Assembly: GCA_947489425.1 (NCBI GenBank)
Contig: CANLDL010000006.1
Location: 1 to 64,000, forward strand
Direction of reading: 5' to 3'
Source: an uncultured Pseudomonadales bacterium
Lineage (GTDB): Bacteria > Pseudomonadota > Gammaproteobacteria > Pseudomonadales > Cellvibrionaceae
Length of the DNA: 64,000 nt
Program-made: the position numbers and the translations under genes
Part shown: positions 42,433 through 53,385 of the stretch, piece by piece
Numbering within the stretch: position 1 is the stretch's first letter
Layout: every line of letters begins with the position of its first letter
The notes under the pieces: generated by a model
The model's database searches: none
What the model saw: only the letters and a program-made list of their open reading frames with translations
What the model was told of the DNA's origin: nothing

Positions 42433-44058
42433 ATGTCTCTACGCCTTAAAACGATTATTGGTGTTGGCCTAATCGAAGCCACGCTATTGGTTATTCTGAT
42501 TAGCACAATACTTAACTATATGCGCGAAACAAGTGAGAACAGCTTAGAAAATTACATCACAACCACCAAAACATTATTTGCTACAAGTACAAAGGATGCC
42601 ATTTTATCGTTTGATTTAGCCACACTAGATAGCTCTATTGAAGAAATATTAAAAAACGACAACATTATTTATGTAAGAATTATCGACAACAATAACAATA
42701 TCCTCGCTAGTGGTAGCAATGGCGATTACCAAGAAAAAGAATTCAAGCTGGACAATAGCTATCTAGATATTGATGACTCTATTTATGACACAGAAGAATT
42801 TATTACCGTTGAAGATACCACCTATGCAAAAGTTGAACTGGGTGTATCAACGCGGCAAATAGAGCAATCTATTAAAGAAACTACAAAGCTATCCATTAGT
42901 ATTGCCATCATAGAAATGGTACTTGTTGCGTTCTTTTCCTTTATTCTTGGCATTTACTTAACCAAACAATTAAAAGTACTGCGTAATGCGGCCAAGGACA
43001 TTAGTTCAGGAGACTATACAAAAAAGATAGACATTAAAACGCGTGATGAAGTCGGCGAGGTTGCTCATGCCTTTAACAAGATGACCAACAGCTTAAATGT
43101 TGCAAATCAAGAAACCTTAACTTATCAACAAGAATTAGAAGAGCTCAATAAAACACTTGAGAGTCGTGTGGAGAGACGTACAGAAAAAATACTCGACCAA
43201 AAAAATAAACTAGAAGATGCATATGGCGAACTTGAAAAGGCACAAGAGCAACTAGTAGAGTCTGAGAAGCTAGCGTCAATAGGTCAACTTGCTGCCGGAG
43301 TAGCGCATGAGATAAACAACCCTGTTGGATTTATCAAGAGTAACTTAGCCTCATTAGAAGATTATATAAGGGTCTATCAAACTCTTATTAAAGAACAACA
43401 AGCTTTTATCGATTCAGTAGATATAAATGAAAATATAAATTTAAAAAATAAGCTCGATAAAATAGCTAATTACAAAGAACAAGAAGATATTGAGTTTGTT
43501 AACGATGACATAAACTCATTAACCAAGGAATCAATTAAAGGTACAGTGCGCGTAGAGGAAATTGTCAAAGGTTTAAAAATTTACTCTCGAGACTCTGGAG
43601 ATGCATTAGAACCTTGCAACCTTGGTGATTGTTTAGAAGATGCATTAACCATACTTAACAATGAAATTAAGTATAAATGCAAAGTCAAAAAAGACATTGC
43701 CACTCTCCCCTTATTTAATTGCGATAAAGTTAAGATTATTCAGGTATTTACGAACCTTATTGCCAATGCAGCACAAGCGATTAAAGATACCGGCATACTT
43801 TCCATTAAAGCAAAACATACACAAGATAACAGTATCTCTGCCATTACTATTACTATTACTGATAATGGTGAAGGTATCGCTAAAGAAAATTTATCGAAAT
43901 TATTTGACCCATTCTTTACTACTAAAGCCGTTGGTGAAGGGACTGGGCTTGGATTATCTATCTCTTATGGCATTATCAAAGACCATGGAGGAACAATATC
44001 TGTTGAAAGCAAGGTAGGCGTAGGCACTCGATTTACTATTGTTTTTAATATCTCATAA
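42433..44058 (+). CDS. Membrane sensor histidine kinase (HAMP, HisKA, HATPase)
   Basis: A 541-residue sensor. Helix 1 is at about residues 7-27, then a periplasmic segment of about 125 residues, helix 2 at about 152-175, a HAMP domain to about 230, a long coiled coil (230-280), and the phosphoacceptor helix with GVAHEINNP, His292. The ATPase part has FTNLIANAAQAI (N box), ITDNGEGIAKENL (G1), FDPFFTTK (F) and GTGLGLSISYG (G2), so it should be active. It sits between the binding-protein gene (2 bases) and the response regulator gene (31 bases). It probably reads the state of the PhnD-like protein. Confidence 0.9.
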   Translation: MSLRLKTIIGVGLIEATLLVILISTILNYMRETSENSLENYITTTKTLFATSTKDAILSFDLATLDSSIEEILKNDNIIYVRIIDNNNNILASGSNGDYQEKEFKLDNSYLDIDDSIYDTEEFITVEDTTYAKVELGVSTRQIEQSIKETTKLSISIAIIEMVLVAFFSFILGIYLTKQLKVLRNAAKDISSGDYTKKIDIKTRDEVGEVAHAFNKMTNSLNVANQETLTYQQELEELNKTLESRVERRTEKILDQKNKLEDAYGELEKAQEQLVESEKLASIGQLAAGVAHEINNPVGFIKSNLASLEDYIRVYQTLIKEQQAFIDSVDINENINLKNKLDKIANYKEQEDIEFVNDDINSLTKESIKGTVRVEEIVKGLKIYSRDSGDALEPCNLGDCLEDALTILNNEIKYKCKVKKDIATLPLFNCDKVKIIQVFTNLIANAAQAIKDTGILSIKAKHTQDNSISAITITITDNGEGIAKENLSKLFDPFFTTKAVGEGTGLGLSISYGIIKDHGGTISVESKVGVGTRFTIVFNIS

Positions 44059-44089
44059 GTTAGTGTACACCGTATAAAAGAGTAAAAAA

Positions 44090-45418
44090 ATGAGCACAAA
44101 TATTCTAATTGTTGATGATGAAAAGGCTATACTCGACTCACTTTACCGGTTTTGTAAGCGGCGCAAGTGGAATGCGTTTAAAGCAAACAGTGGGCAAGAG
44201 GGCTTAGAGATACTTAAAGAAGAGCCTATAGATATTATTATCTCGGATATGAGAATGCCAGAAATGGATGGGGCTAAGTTTTTAACACATGCACGAGCAC
44301 TCTCGCCAAAAACAATCAGGGTTCTTTTAACAGGCTATGCCGATATGGAAGCTGTTATTCATGCAGTCAATGAAGCCAAGATCTACAACTACTTGAATAA
44401 GCCATGGGACGACCAAATACTAGAGAGCGTTATTCATAGTGCTATAGACTTTAAAGAAAAGGAAGACGAACGGCTGGCATTAATTGATGAAGTCGCCAAT
44501 AAAAATAAGGAACTAAAAGCACTCAATGAATCTCTTGAAGAGAAAGTAAAAAATCGCACCGAAAAACTTCAATTAGCTATGCAAAAGGCGCAAGTATCGA
44601 GCCAAAAAATCAGCAAGAATTTTAGAGAAGCATTATCATTAATAAGCAATGTCATCGAAATGCAAGACGGCAGCGAATCGAACTGCACCACCATAATGGT
44701 TGAGGCCAGTATCGCGTTAGCTAAAGAATTAGAATTATCACCTATTGAAGTTGAGCAAATCCGTATTTCTGCACAGTTACACAATATTGGCAAGCTATCT
44801 CTACCCGAGTCAATCCGTAGAAAACCTTTAAACAAACTAAATAAAGCAGAGCTAGAAGTTTATCATACCCACCCAATACAAGGAGAGACAATCCTATCTG
44901 GCATGACAGGCTTAAAAACTGTATCAAAAATAGTACGTTCTCACCAAGAATATATCTATGGCCAAGGCTTCCCAGATAAAATATTTGGCAATAATATACC
45001 TATTGGCTCTAAGATTATTTGTATCACCAGTGATTTCCAAAAACTAGAGAGCAACTTATTAATCGACGATATCTCAACCGCCGAAGGAGCAATGGAGTAT
45101 ATCAAAAACCAATCTGGAAAATTATATGATGCTCGTATTGTCGATTTATTTGAAAGTTATTTTAATGAAAACTTACAAAACTATAGAAGTTATTTATCAC
45201 GACTTTCATTAGAGGATATAAAAGAAGGCATGGTACTGGCTGAAAATCTAGTTTCATCAAATGGCTTAATGCTGTTAACTAAGGGCTCATGTATTAGCAT
45301 CGATAATATACAACAGCTAAAAAACTATGAGATAGATGTGGGCGGAAAACTAATATTCCCTATTCTTAATACATCGATTGACAAATTAAGAGAAGACAGA
45401 GAAGAAGAGGAAAAATGA
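44090..45418 (+). CDS. Response regulator with degenerate HD-GYP-like output domain
   Basis: A 442-residue protein. The receiver domain (1-125) has acidic D9-D10, phosphoacceptor Asp53 (ISDMRMPEMDG) and a conserved lysine in NKPWDD. A coiled coil spans about 125-185. The output domain resembles HD-GYP c-di-GMP phosphodiesterases, but the HD pair is H231-N232 (QLHNIGK) and the HHExxDGxGYP motif reads HQEYIYGQGFP. Catalysis is doubtful, so it may bind rather than cut. A C-terminal module (LEDIKEGMVLAENL...LLTKG) is typical of such regulators. Last gene of the cassette. Confidence 0.88.
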   Translation: MSTNILIVDDEKAILDSLYRFCKRRKWNAFKANSGQEGLEILKEEPIDIIISDMRMPEMDGAKFLTHARALSPKTIRVLLTGYADMEAVIHAVNEAKIYNYLNKPWDDQILESVIHSAIDFKEKEDERLALIDEVANKNKELKALNESLEEKVKNRTEKLQLAMQKAQVSSQKISKNFREALSLISNVIEMQDGSESNCTTIMVEASIALAKELELSPIEVEQIRISAQLHNIGKLSLPESIRRKPLNKLNKAELEVYHTHPIQGETILSGMTGLKTVSKIVRSHQEYIYGQGFPDKIFGNNIPIGSKIICITSDFQKLESNLLIDDISTAEGAMEYIKNQSGKLYDARIVDLFESYFNENLQNYRSYLSRLSLEDIKEGMVLAENLVSSNGLMLLTKGSCISIDNIQQLKNYEIDVGGKLIFPILNTSIDKLREDREEEEK

Positions 45419-45429
45419 CCTTTCAGATG

Positions 45430-45463
45430 TTAAAGAGCAAACCTGAATAGATTTGCTCTTTAA
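45430..45463. terminator. Hairpin between the signalling cassette and cspA
   Basis: TTAAAGAGCAAA and TTTGCTCTTTAA pair perfectly for 12 bases around a 10-base loop. It separates convergent genes and has A/T-rich ends rather than a long T run. Probably terminates both. Confidence 0.7.
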
Positions 45464-45479
45464 ATATCTCAGCGATTGA

Positions 45480-45689
45480 TTAAATAGCTGTAATATTTTC
45501 GGCTTGAGGACCTTTCTGACCAGCAGTAACAACAAACTGAACTTGCTGACCTTCTGTTAAAGTTTTGAAACCATCGCCAACAATCGCACTAAAGTGTGCA
45601 AAAACATCTGGGCCCGATTGCTGCTCGATAAAACCAAAACCTTTAGATTCGTTGAACCACTTAACGGTTCCTGTAGTTGTATTAGACAT
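45480..45689 (-). CDS. Cold-shock domain protein (CspA family)
   Basis: A 69-residue single-stranded nucleic acid binding protein. I start at ATG 45689 ([21 protein letters not shown]) with AGGAT upstream; the frame extends 12 codons further without support. The RNP1 motif KGFGFI and an RNP2 variant VFAHFS are present. It acts as an RNA chaperone. Whether it is cold-induced cannot be told from coding sequence; there is a 329-base region upstream to the next gene that may include a long leader. Confidence 0.95.
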   Translation of the reverse strand: MSNTTTGTVKWFNESKGFGFIEQQSGPDVFAHFSAIVGDGFKTLTEGQQVQFVVTAGQKGPQAENITAI

Positions 45690-46018
45690 AATAATATCCT
45701 GAAATTTATATAAAAGTGCCTTCAAAAGGCATGAATTGCTTAAAAATGTAGACTGAAATTTAGGAACTGCAGGACAAGTAATTACGAGAAAAACAATGAA
45801 ATGTAGAAATAAAATATAGACTAGCCTTCTAGCTGAGTGCGACTATATAGATAAGAAGAGCTCGTGTCTATCAGTTTTTAGTATTTTTTCACACAAGCCA
45901 AACAGTCACTTTTTGATTGGCAATTACTTAATTCCGTAGTTATATATCATACATAAACTAGGGCGTAGGCTTTAAAAAAACTGCAAACCATAGCCCTACT
46001 TATTACTATATGATGCGA
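45690..46018 (-). other. Leader and promoter region of the cold-shock gene
   Basis: No gene is visible in this 329-base stretch after the Rieske gene. Cold-shock genes often carry long 5' leaders, so part of it may be transcribed. I did not recognise a defined cold box. Confidence 0.4.
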
Positions 46019-47254
46019 CTATCTAAAAGCAACTCGCAACTCTTGCTTACCCAGCATACGTGCAATATACCAAGCCGTAAAATCAGCAGTACCATACTCG
46101 CGCTCGCTATATGGACCGGGCATATATCGACTTGAGTTAACACCTATTTGGTTTTCGTTAACAATTTTTACATCTTGCTTTGTAGTTACATCCCAAAGCC
46201 ATACTAAATGATCGATATCGTAATCTGTGCCTTCTTCTGCTTCGCCATCAACTAACCAACTAATAGTCACTTCCGATACCGATGGAGAAAGGGGAGTTAC
46301 ACGAAATAAGCTCGCATAATCGTTATTCAAATAAAAATAAGATAACGCGCCAAAAAAAATCCCAGTTTCAGCATTATCGTATTGATTAAAATCACCCATC
46401 AATGGCCCCGCAGGAGATCCATCTTTTGTGGCTGTTTTAAAACCATCACGGATAGGCATACGCCAAGCATGATGCGGCTGCAAGGCATAAGGGAAGTTTT
46501 TAAAGCCACCTTCGTACTCTGTATGATTATTTTGCTCCCGCCAAGCATCAACCGTTGGAATATAACCGCCCAATTCACGATCACCAATGCGAACATAAGC
46601 ATTGACCGATGTGTACTCAGGGTGAGAAGGTGTACAGTGATAGCATTCACGAAAATTTTCAATCACTAATTTCCAGTTGGCATCTACACGATAGGTTTTT
46701 GTATGTGCAACTTTAGCCGAGCCAAGATCATGAGGTTTAAAGAATGAATATAAATTAGTCACAAATTGACTAAAGTCCGGCGCGTCATTGCTATCTAGAT
46801 TTATAAAAATAAGCCCTTCAAAAACCTCTACCGCACAAGGGAAAAGACTATAATCCTCTGGATTAAAATTCTCGGGCATTTGTCGAGCAGATTTAAGTGT
46901 TCCATCCAACTCGTAAACCCATGCATGGTAAGGGCACACAAGTTTCTGAGTATTACCTTTTGCTTCGGAACAGATTCTCGAACCACGGTGACGGCACACA
47001 TTAAAGTGTGCATAAACCTTATTGCCTTCACCACGTACAATGACAATGGATTCATTGGCAAATTGATAGGTAATATAATCGCCTTTATTGGGGATACTGG
47101 AAATGTGATCGACGAACTGCCACTGTTTCGACACCACCCGCTCTATATCTAGTTGATAAATAGTGGGGTCGTTATAAAAATTCTGCTCAAGAGAAAAGCC
47201 GACTTGCTGACGCTCAATTAAACTGTTTATTTCTTTTATTTTATCTACCATCAT
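46019..47254 (-). CDS. Rieske-type oxygenase alpha subunit (carnitine/betaine oxygenase-like)
   Basis: A 411-residue mononuclear-iron oxygenase. The Rieske [2Fe-2S] ligands are Cys87, His89, Cys107 and His110. The iron site is ENFRECYHCTPSHPEY with His206 and His211, and the bridging position is Glu203 rather than the usual aspartate. A bridging glutamate is known from the carnitine oxygenase CntA, so a quaternary amine substrate is plausible but not proven. No reductase or ferredoxin partner gene is adjacent. The start is MMVDK; either methionine may be used. Confidence 0.87.
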   Translation of the reverse strand: MMVDKIKEINSLIERQQVGFSLEQNFYNDPTIYQLDIERVVSKQWQFVDHISSIPNKGDYITYQFANESIVIVRGEGNKVYAHFNVCRHRGSRICSEAKGNTQKLVCPYHAWVYELDGTLKSARQMPENFNPEDYSLFPCAVEVFEGLIFINLDSNDAPDFSQFVTNLYSFFKPHDLGSAKVAHTKTYRVDANWKLVIENFRECYHCTPSHPEYTSVNAYVRIGDRELGGYIPTVDAWREQNNHTEYEGGFKNFPYALQPHHAWRMPIRDGFKTATKDGSPAGPLMGDFNQYDNAETGIFFGALSYFYLNNDYASLFRVTPLSPSVSEVTISWLVDGEAEEGTDYDIDHLVWLWDVTTKQDVKIVNENQIGVNSSRYMPGPYSEREYGTADFTAWYIARMLGKQELRVAFR

Positions 47255-47449
47255 TGCACTACCCCCTCACTCATAAAACTCAAAGGCAGGCGAGCGCCAT
47301 TAAGAATGGCTCGCCAATCAACAACTGATAAATTCAGTTAATATTCAATATAAACCTAAAAAGACAAATTGGCCATTATATTTTATTATTTTTAATATCT
47401 ATCCCAAATCGCCACTTTTTAATTAGCTGGCTCCTATAAATTAGCCATA

Positions 47450-47863
47450 TTATGTACTCGGTGGCCCCTGTTTAAACTGCGTAACATCTTTTGGCATAAC
47501 CTCCCAACTCGCCTTTGATCCAACAAAAATATGCTGCCCAATTTGAATATCAGGGTCACCATTAACGCAGCCCAGGGAGACCTGAATGATTTCGTTCTTA
47601 TAAATTGTACAAAGAGTAGAACCACAGATTCTGCAAAACTGTAGACCATAGCCCTGCTCGCTGGTATATGAAGTTAATAAAGACTCGCCTTCAAGCCATG
47701 AAAACTCATCAGCCTCTACAAATGCAACAGCGGAGGCTTGTGCATTAAAGGCTTTTCGGCAACGAGAACAATGGCAAGACCTTGCGTCACGGAGCTTACC
47801 TTCTACTTGGTATTTTACAGCCCCGCAAAAACACTCGCCGGTAATTGGCATAATTATCTGCAT
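47450..47863 (-). CDS. GFA-family (CENP-V/GFA) zinc protein
   Basis: A 137-residue protein of the glutathione-dependent formaldehyde-activating family. Zinc ligands appear as ECFCGAVKY near residues 10-18, CHCSRCRKA near 34-42 and CRICGSTLC near 80-88. Most family members are functionally uncharacterised, and formaldehyde activation should not be assumed. Its neighbour is a Rieske oxygenase; since demethylating Rieske enzymes release formaldehyde, a link is possible but only inferred from proximity. Confidence 0.88.
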   Translation of the reverse strand: MQIIMPITGECFCGAVKYQVEGKLRDARSCHCSRCRKAFNAQASAVAFVEADEFSWLEGESLLTSYTSEQGYGLQFCRICGSTLCTIYKNEIIQVSLGCVNGDPDIQIGQHIFVGSKASWEVMPKDVTQFKQGPPST

Positions 47864-47917
47864 ATACTACTGCCTCGGCTCATCGACAATTTATCTTGAG
47901 TAGAAACAAATAGAATA

Positions 47918-48142
47918 CTATTTATTTGTCCATTTAATTTGAAATTCAATTTCTTCTTCATCGCCTTCTCGCTCATGTTCTATGTTGTACACGGCACGAA
48001 CGGGGACATAGATTCTTTCACCGGCTATTTGAATCTCGAATTTCTCACCACTCTCCAAAGAGTCTGCTAGGCGACGCAGCTTTGCTACAAATTCTGCTGT
48101 AGAATATTCTTTCTCGATATCTCTTTCTTCTTTCGTGCTCAT
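47918..48142 (-). CDS. Amphi-Trp domain protein
   Basis: A 74-residue, charged protein. The core is FVAKLRRLADSLESGEKFEIQIAGERIYVPVRA followed by an acidic linker and a short strand ending IKWTNK. This matches the small amphi-Trp family, named for its amphipathic pattern and C-terminal tryptophan. No enzymatic motif. Cytoplasmic, function unknown. Encoded on its own upstream of the GFA gene. Confidence 0.8.
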   Translation of the reverse strand: MSTKEERDIEKEYSTAEFVAKLRRLADSLESGEKFEIQIAGERIYVPVRAVYNIEHEREGDEEEIEFQIKWTNK

Positions 48143-48246
48143 ACTCTAATCCCTCTTTAGTTAGTTTTCACAAAAATACTTTATTTTTAATCTCTTATCA
48201 ATTCTTCGTTCTGCTCTTTACTCTATTAAAAGGTTTACCTTAAATA

Positions 48247-48282
48247 AAAAAGCCCGCAAGCATGACACTTGCGGGCTTTTTA
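48247..48282 (-). terminator. Rho-independent terminator of groES-groEL
   Basis: On the leftward strand AAAAAGCCCGCAAG pairs with CTTGCGGGCTTTTT around a short loop, and is followed by further T residues. It lies about 20 bases after the groEL stop. Confidence 0.93.
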
Positions 48283-48304
48283 AAGTTGTAGCGGGAAAAG
48301 CAGC

Positions 48305-49966
<1,662 letters not shown>

Positions 49967-50092
49967 TTACCTTATTTCTTATGATCAATAATAGTTATTG
50001 AAATGTTTTAAATACTGTTGTTGCTTAATTACAGGTTAAATTGCCGTTTATTGGTAACAATTTAGCCAACAATGCTAGTTACTCAGCAGTGC

Positions 50093-50383
50093 TTACTCAA
50101 CAACGGCCTTGATATCTGATTCAGATAAAATAATGAGCTCTTCACCATCGACTTCGATAGTGTCACTGCCTGCATATTTACCAAATACAATAACATCACC
50201 AACCTTAACGTCGATGGCGCGGGTATCCCCATTGTCTAAGACACGGCCATTACCGACGGCAACAACTTCGCCTTGATTTGGTTTTTCTTTAGCAGAACCA
50301 GGCAGTACAATACCACCAGCAGAGGTTTGCTCTTCTTCCTGACGACGAACGACAACACGGTCGTGAAGAGGACGAATTTTCAT
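50093..50383 (-). CDS. groES: Co-chaperonin GroES
   Basis: A 96-residue lid of the GroEL chamber. I start at ATG 50383 ([18 protein letters not shown]), with GGAGAATC just upstream; the frame extends 11 codons up without support. The mobile loop [19 protein letters not shown] and the roof region are intact. The promoter about 110-140 bases upstream matches the heat-shock sigma factor. Confidence 0.98.
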   Translation of the reverse strand: MKIRPLHDRVVVRRQEEEQTSAGGIVLPGSAKEKPNQGEVVAVGNGRVLDNGDTRAIDVKVGDVIVFGKYAGSDTIEVDGEELIILSESDIKAVVE

Positions 50384-50492
50384 TATTGATTCTCCAATGA
50401 AAGGGTTTATAAACAATAAAACACGTTAAATATAAAGTTTGCCGTCGCTTCTTTTAATAGTTTTTCCGCGAGAACAAATTAGTGTGATTTAC

Positions 50493-50520
50493 AGATGGGG
50501 ACAGCAAATAGCATTTCAAG
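50493..50520 (-). promoter_or_regulatory. Sigma-32 (heat-shock) promoter of groES-groEL
   Basis: On the leftward strand: CTTGAAA, a 13-base spacer, then CCCCATCT. Both elements match the RpoH consensus (CTTGAA / CCCCATnT) and the spacing is right. It lies 110 bases upstream of the groES ATG. Confidence 0.88.
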
Positions 50521-50555
50521 CATAAAAATTAAAATAACCGCATTTATTTTACGAC

Positions 50556-51059
50556 TTAATCCTTCTCGCGCTCAAAATCACCATCGATTACCTGATTACT
50601 TTTGCTTTTTGGTGGATTAACGTCTCGTGGCTTGCCCTCAAAAAAATCATCATTTTGAGACTCGAAATGCGAGCCCATATTAGATTTGAACGCTCCGGAC
50701 TGCCCCCTACCCAGTAATTGTTTAGCAATTACTGCCAACAACAAGGTACGAATACCTGGCGTAAGGCAAGCAAAGCCAATAGCATCGGTCACAAAACCAG
50801 GAGTCAGTAACAAAGCACCACCAATAGCAAAGAACAGCCCATCAGCCATCTCCCGTATAGGGACTTGCTGAGCTCTTAATTTTGCTTGGGCCCGAGCTAA
50901 TGCTCCAACCCCTTGCGCTCGCAATAAGCCCAAACCAATACAAGCTGTCAGTAACACTAAACCAATCGTCGGTAACGCACCGATAACACTGCCAACCTCA
51001 ATTAAAACCCACATCTCTATAATTGGCATCGCTATAAATAAAATAAGTAAAATACGCAT
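50556..51059 (-). CDS. fxsA: FxsA family cytoplasmic membrane protein
   Basis: A 167-residue inner-membrane protein. Opens with MRILLILFIAMPIIEMWVLIEVG, then a helix with GLVLLTACIGLGLLRAQG and a third, AIGGALLLTPGFVTDAIGF, all diagnostic of FxsA. The cytosolic C-terminus is polar and acidic. In E. coli FxsA protects against exclusion of phage T7 by plasmid F; its native role is unclear. Located directly upstream of groES as in many gammaproteobacteria. Confidence 0.93.
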   Translation of the reverse strand: MRILLILFIAMPIIEMWVLIEVGSVIGALPTIGLVLLTACIGLGLLRAQGVGALARAQAKLRAQQVPIREMADGLFFAIGGALLLTPGFVTDAIGFACLTPGIRTLLLAVIAKQLLGRGQSGAFKSNMGSHFESQNDDFFEGKPRDVNPPKSKSNQVIDGDFEREKD

Positions 51060-51190
51060 AGATTTCTCATTAGCTACTAAGTGATAGTAAGTAAACTATT
51101 GTTATATAACCTTGATAAATAATGGTTGGGGTAGTAAAGCCAATATCAAGTGATTAGCCCCCAGCTAACTGGAGGATACCATCATATATA

Positions 51191-52711
51191 CTACTTTAGG
51201 CTTATATGCTTATTGAGATATAAAATAAGCAGGATAACAGGAATGCTTAATAGTGCAGTAAAAATGAAAAACCATGAGTACCCAATACTTTCGACCATAG
51301 TACCTGAGTAGCCACCTAATAATTTAGGGAACAAGGTCATCAACGAGCTAAAAATAGCATACTGTGTGGCCGTAAAAGAAACTGAGGTCAAGCTTGATAA
51401 CCATGCAATAAAGACAGCGACAGCTAGACCCGCACTAAGGTTATCGATGGCAATGACGGCAGCCAATGCTTGAATAGATGGCTCTGCTGTCGATATTAAA
51501 GACAAACCTATAAACGCAATGTTAGTTAATGCTGAAAGTGCAGCCCCAAGTAATAATACTTTTATCACACCCCACTTAAGCGTTAAAAAGCCACCGAGAA
51601 AACTCCCCAGTATTGTCATTAACAAACCAAATACTTTGGTAACATTGGCAATTTGTAGTTTGTTATAGCCAATGTCCTGATAAAAAATATTAGCAATGGC
51701 ACCCATAACAATATCAGACACACGATAAAAGCCGATAAGTAATAATACCCATACCGCCAAACTACCATAGCGGACAAAGAACTCTTGTATAGGCCGATAA
51801 TAATTCTCTATCACCATCTCTTTGTTGGCAAAACCATAGTTAGCACCAATAAAGCCAACAGCAACGGCGACAGATAAAGAGAGAAGTAATTGGAAAGCGC
51901 CTAGAAAAAAATTAACAACAAGCTGAAATTTACCTGCGTTAATATCTATTGACGGAAAGTAATTATAAACAAATATTAATGCACAAACTGACAACAAAAA
52001 TAATACAAAAAAACGAATATAGCTCTCTGTGGCGTAAGGGTATGCACTTTTACCCTCGTCTTTTGGCTCAGGAATACATAGGGTAGTTAATACACCAACT
52101 CCCATCACTAATGCCATAAGTAAGTAGGTTTTTTGCCATGCAGAGTAAATATAGGCCTCGGGGCGGCTGCCAAAAAGATACGCTAGATATAAGCCACCAG
52201 CACCCGCCACCACCATACCAATACGGTAGCCTGCAATATAACTAGAGGAAAGTAAGGCTTGTGCTTTAGGCTCTGCACACTCTATCCGATAAGCATCGAT
52301 AACCACATCTTGCGTTGCCGAAGAGAATCCTAGTGCAACCGCACCAAAAGCCATAGTAGATAAGCCATATATGGGGTCAACACTTGCCATCCACAAAATA
52401 GAACCAATAACCGCACATTGAGCAAGCAATAACCAACCACGCCTACGCCCTAACGCCTTGCTTAAAACAGGTAGCGGCAGCTTATCGACTATGGGTGCCC
52501 AAATAAATTTGAACGAATAGCCAAGCGCTGCCCAGCTAAAATACGTGACTGCCGACTTACTCACACCCGCCTCGCTTAACCACAGCGAAAGTGTAGAGAA
52601 AATCAACAAGAGAGGCACACCTGCTGAGAAACCCAACAAAGCCAAATACACTATTTTTTGTAGTGGCCAATCCTCGACAGCTGATTTTAGTTGGTCAATG
52701 GAAGCAGACAT
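51191..52711 (-). CDS. MFS permease, AmpG-like
   Basis: A 506-residue major-facilitator permease with about 12-14 helices. GFSAGVPLLLIFSTLSLWLSEAG (about residues 27-49) and FKFIWAPIVDKLPLP are typical of AmpG, the muropeptide (GlcNAc-anhydroMurNAc peptide) importer. SSATQDVVIDAYRIE is another AmpG hallmark. An amidase gene (ampD) of the same recycling pathway lies 1.3 kb upstream on the same strand. The protein could also be a related AmpG-like carrier with a different ligand. Confidence 0.88.
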   Translation of the reverse strand: MSASIDQLKSAVEDWPLQKIVYLALLGFSAGVPLLLIFSTLSLWLSEAGVSKSAVTYFSWAALGYSFKFIWAPIVDKLPLPVLSKALGRRRGWLLLAQCAVIGSILWMASVDPIYGLSTMAFGAVALGFSSATQDVVIDAYRIECAEPKAQALLSSSYIAGYRIGMVVAGAGGLYLAYLFGSRPEAYIYSAWQKTYLLMALVMGVGVLTTLCIPEPKDEGKSAYPYATESYIRFFVLFLLSVCALIFVYNYFPSIDINAGKFQLVVNFFLGAFQLLLSLSVAVAVGFIGANYGFANKEMVIENYYRPIQEFFVRYGSLAVWVLLLIGFYRVSDIVMGAIANIFYQDIGYNKLQIANVTKVFGLLMTILGSFLGGFLTLKWGVIKVLLLGAALSALTNIAFIGLSLISTAEPSIQALAAVIAIDNLSAGLAVAVFIAWLSSLTSVSFTATQYAIFSSLMTLFPKLLGGYSGTMVESIGYSWFFIFTALLSIPVILLILYLNKHISLK

Positions 52712-52727
52712 GTTAATGATTAAACAA

Positions 52728-53210
52728 CTAATCCCTAAAGTTATTAAATTGTAGAGGCATGTCTAAATCCTCAGCACGCAACATGGCCATAACCTGCTGA
52801 AGGTCATCGCGCTTTTTACCAGTCACGCGAACTTGATCACCTTGAATTTGAGACTGCACTTTTAATTTTTTATCTTTAATTAATTTGACAATTTTTTTAG
52901 CTAATAAAGATTCTAGGCCAGTTTTAACCTGAATCTCTTGCTTGACCTGCTTACCTAATGGCTTTGCATCACCAATATCTAAGCATTTGATATCGATATT
53001 ATTTTTAACCAATGCCGATTGTAAGATATCTAATAACTGCTCTAACTGAAAATCAACTTCGGCCCAAGTAGTTACCACAAAGTCTTTACGCTCAAATTTT
53101 GCATCGACACCTTTAAAGTCAAAGCGTGTAGTAATAACACGATTAGCCTGATCAACCGCATTGGTTAACGTGTGTTTATCAACCTCAGATACAATATCGA
53201 ATGATGGCAT
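52728..53210 (-). CDS. yajQ: YajQ-family nucleotide-binding protein
   Basis: A 160-residue protein with two ferredoxin-like folds. It starts [22 protein letters not shown] and contains [14 protein letters not shown]-terminal [22 protein letters not shown] is conserved. Members of the family bind nucleotides, and a Xanthomonas homologue binds c-di-GMP and acts in virulence control. That role is known for the homologue only. It lies 16 bases before the AmpG-like gene. Confidence 0.95.
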   Translation of the reverse strand: MPSFDIVSEVDKHTLTNAVDQANRVITTRFDFKGVDAKFERKDFVVTTWAEVDFQLEQLLDILQSALVKNNIDIKCLDIGDAKPLGKQVKQEIQVKTGLESLLAKKIVKLIKDKKLKVQSQIQGDQVRVTGKKRDDLQQVMAMLRAEDLDMPLQFNNFRD

Positions 53211-53385
53211 AGGGTACTCCGTATAAATCTACTTAAGCTGTTATATAGAACTACTATTATCTCATCGGGGTGATGAGTAATAATGGCCATGATTTATTGT
53301 TATTTTTTAAATACAGTTAAAAACTGGCGGCCAGTTTATCTTATATTTTATGGGTAAAACACATATTTAATCACTCATGTTCTGT

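Noticed and set aside
46382..47152. Open frames on both strands within the Rieske gene
   Set aside because: They are shadows of the Rieske reading frame, which has intact cofactor motifs.
51158..51175. Hairpin after the AmpG-like gene
   Set aside because: A 7-base stem with a G-T pair and no T run; too weak to call a terminator.
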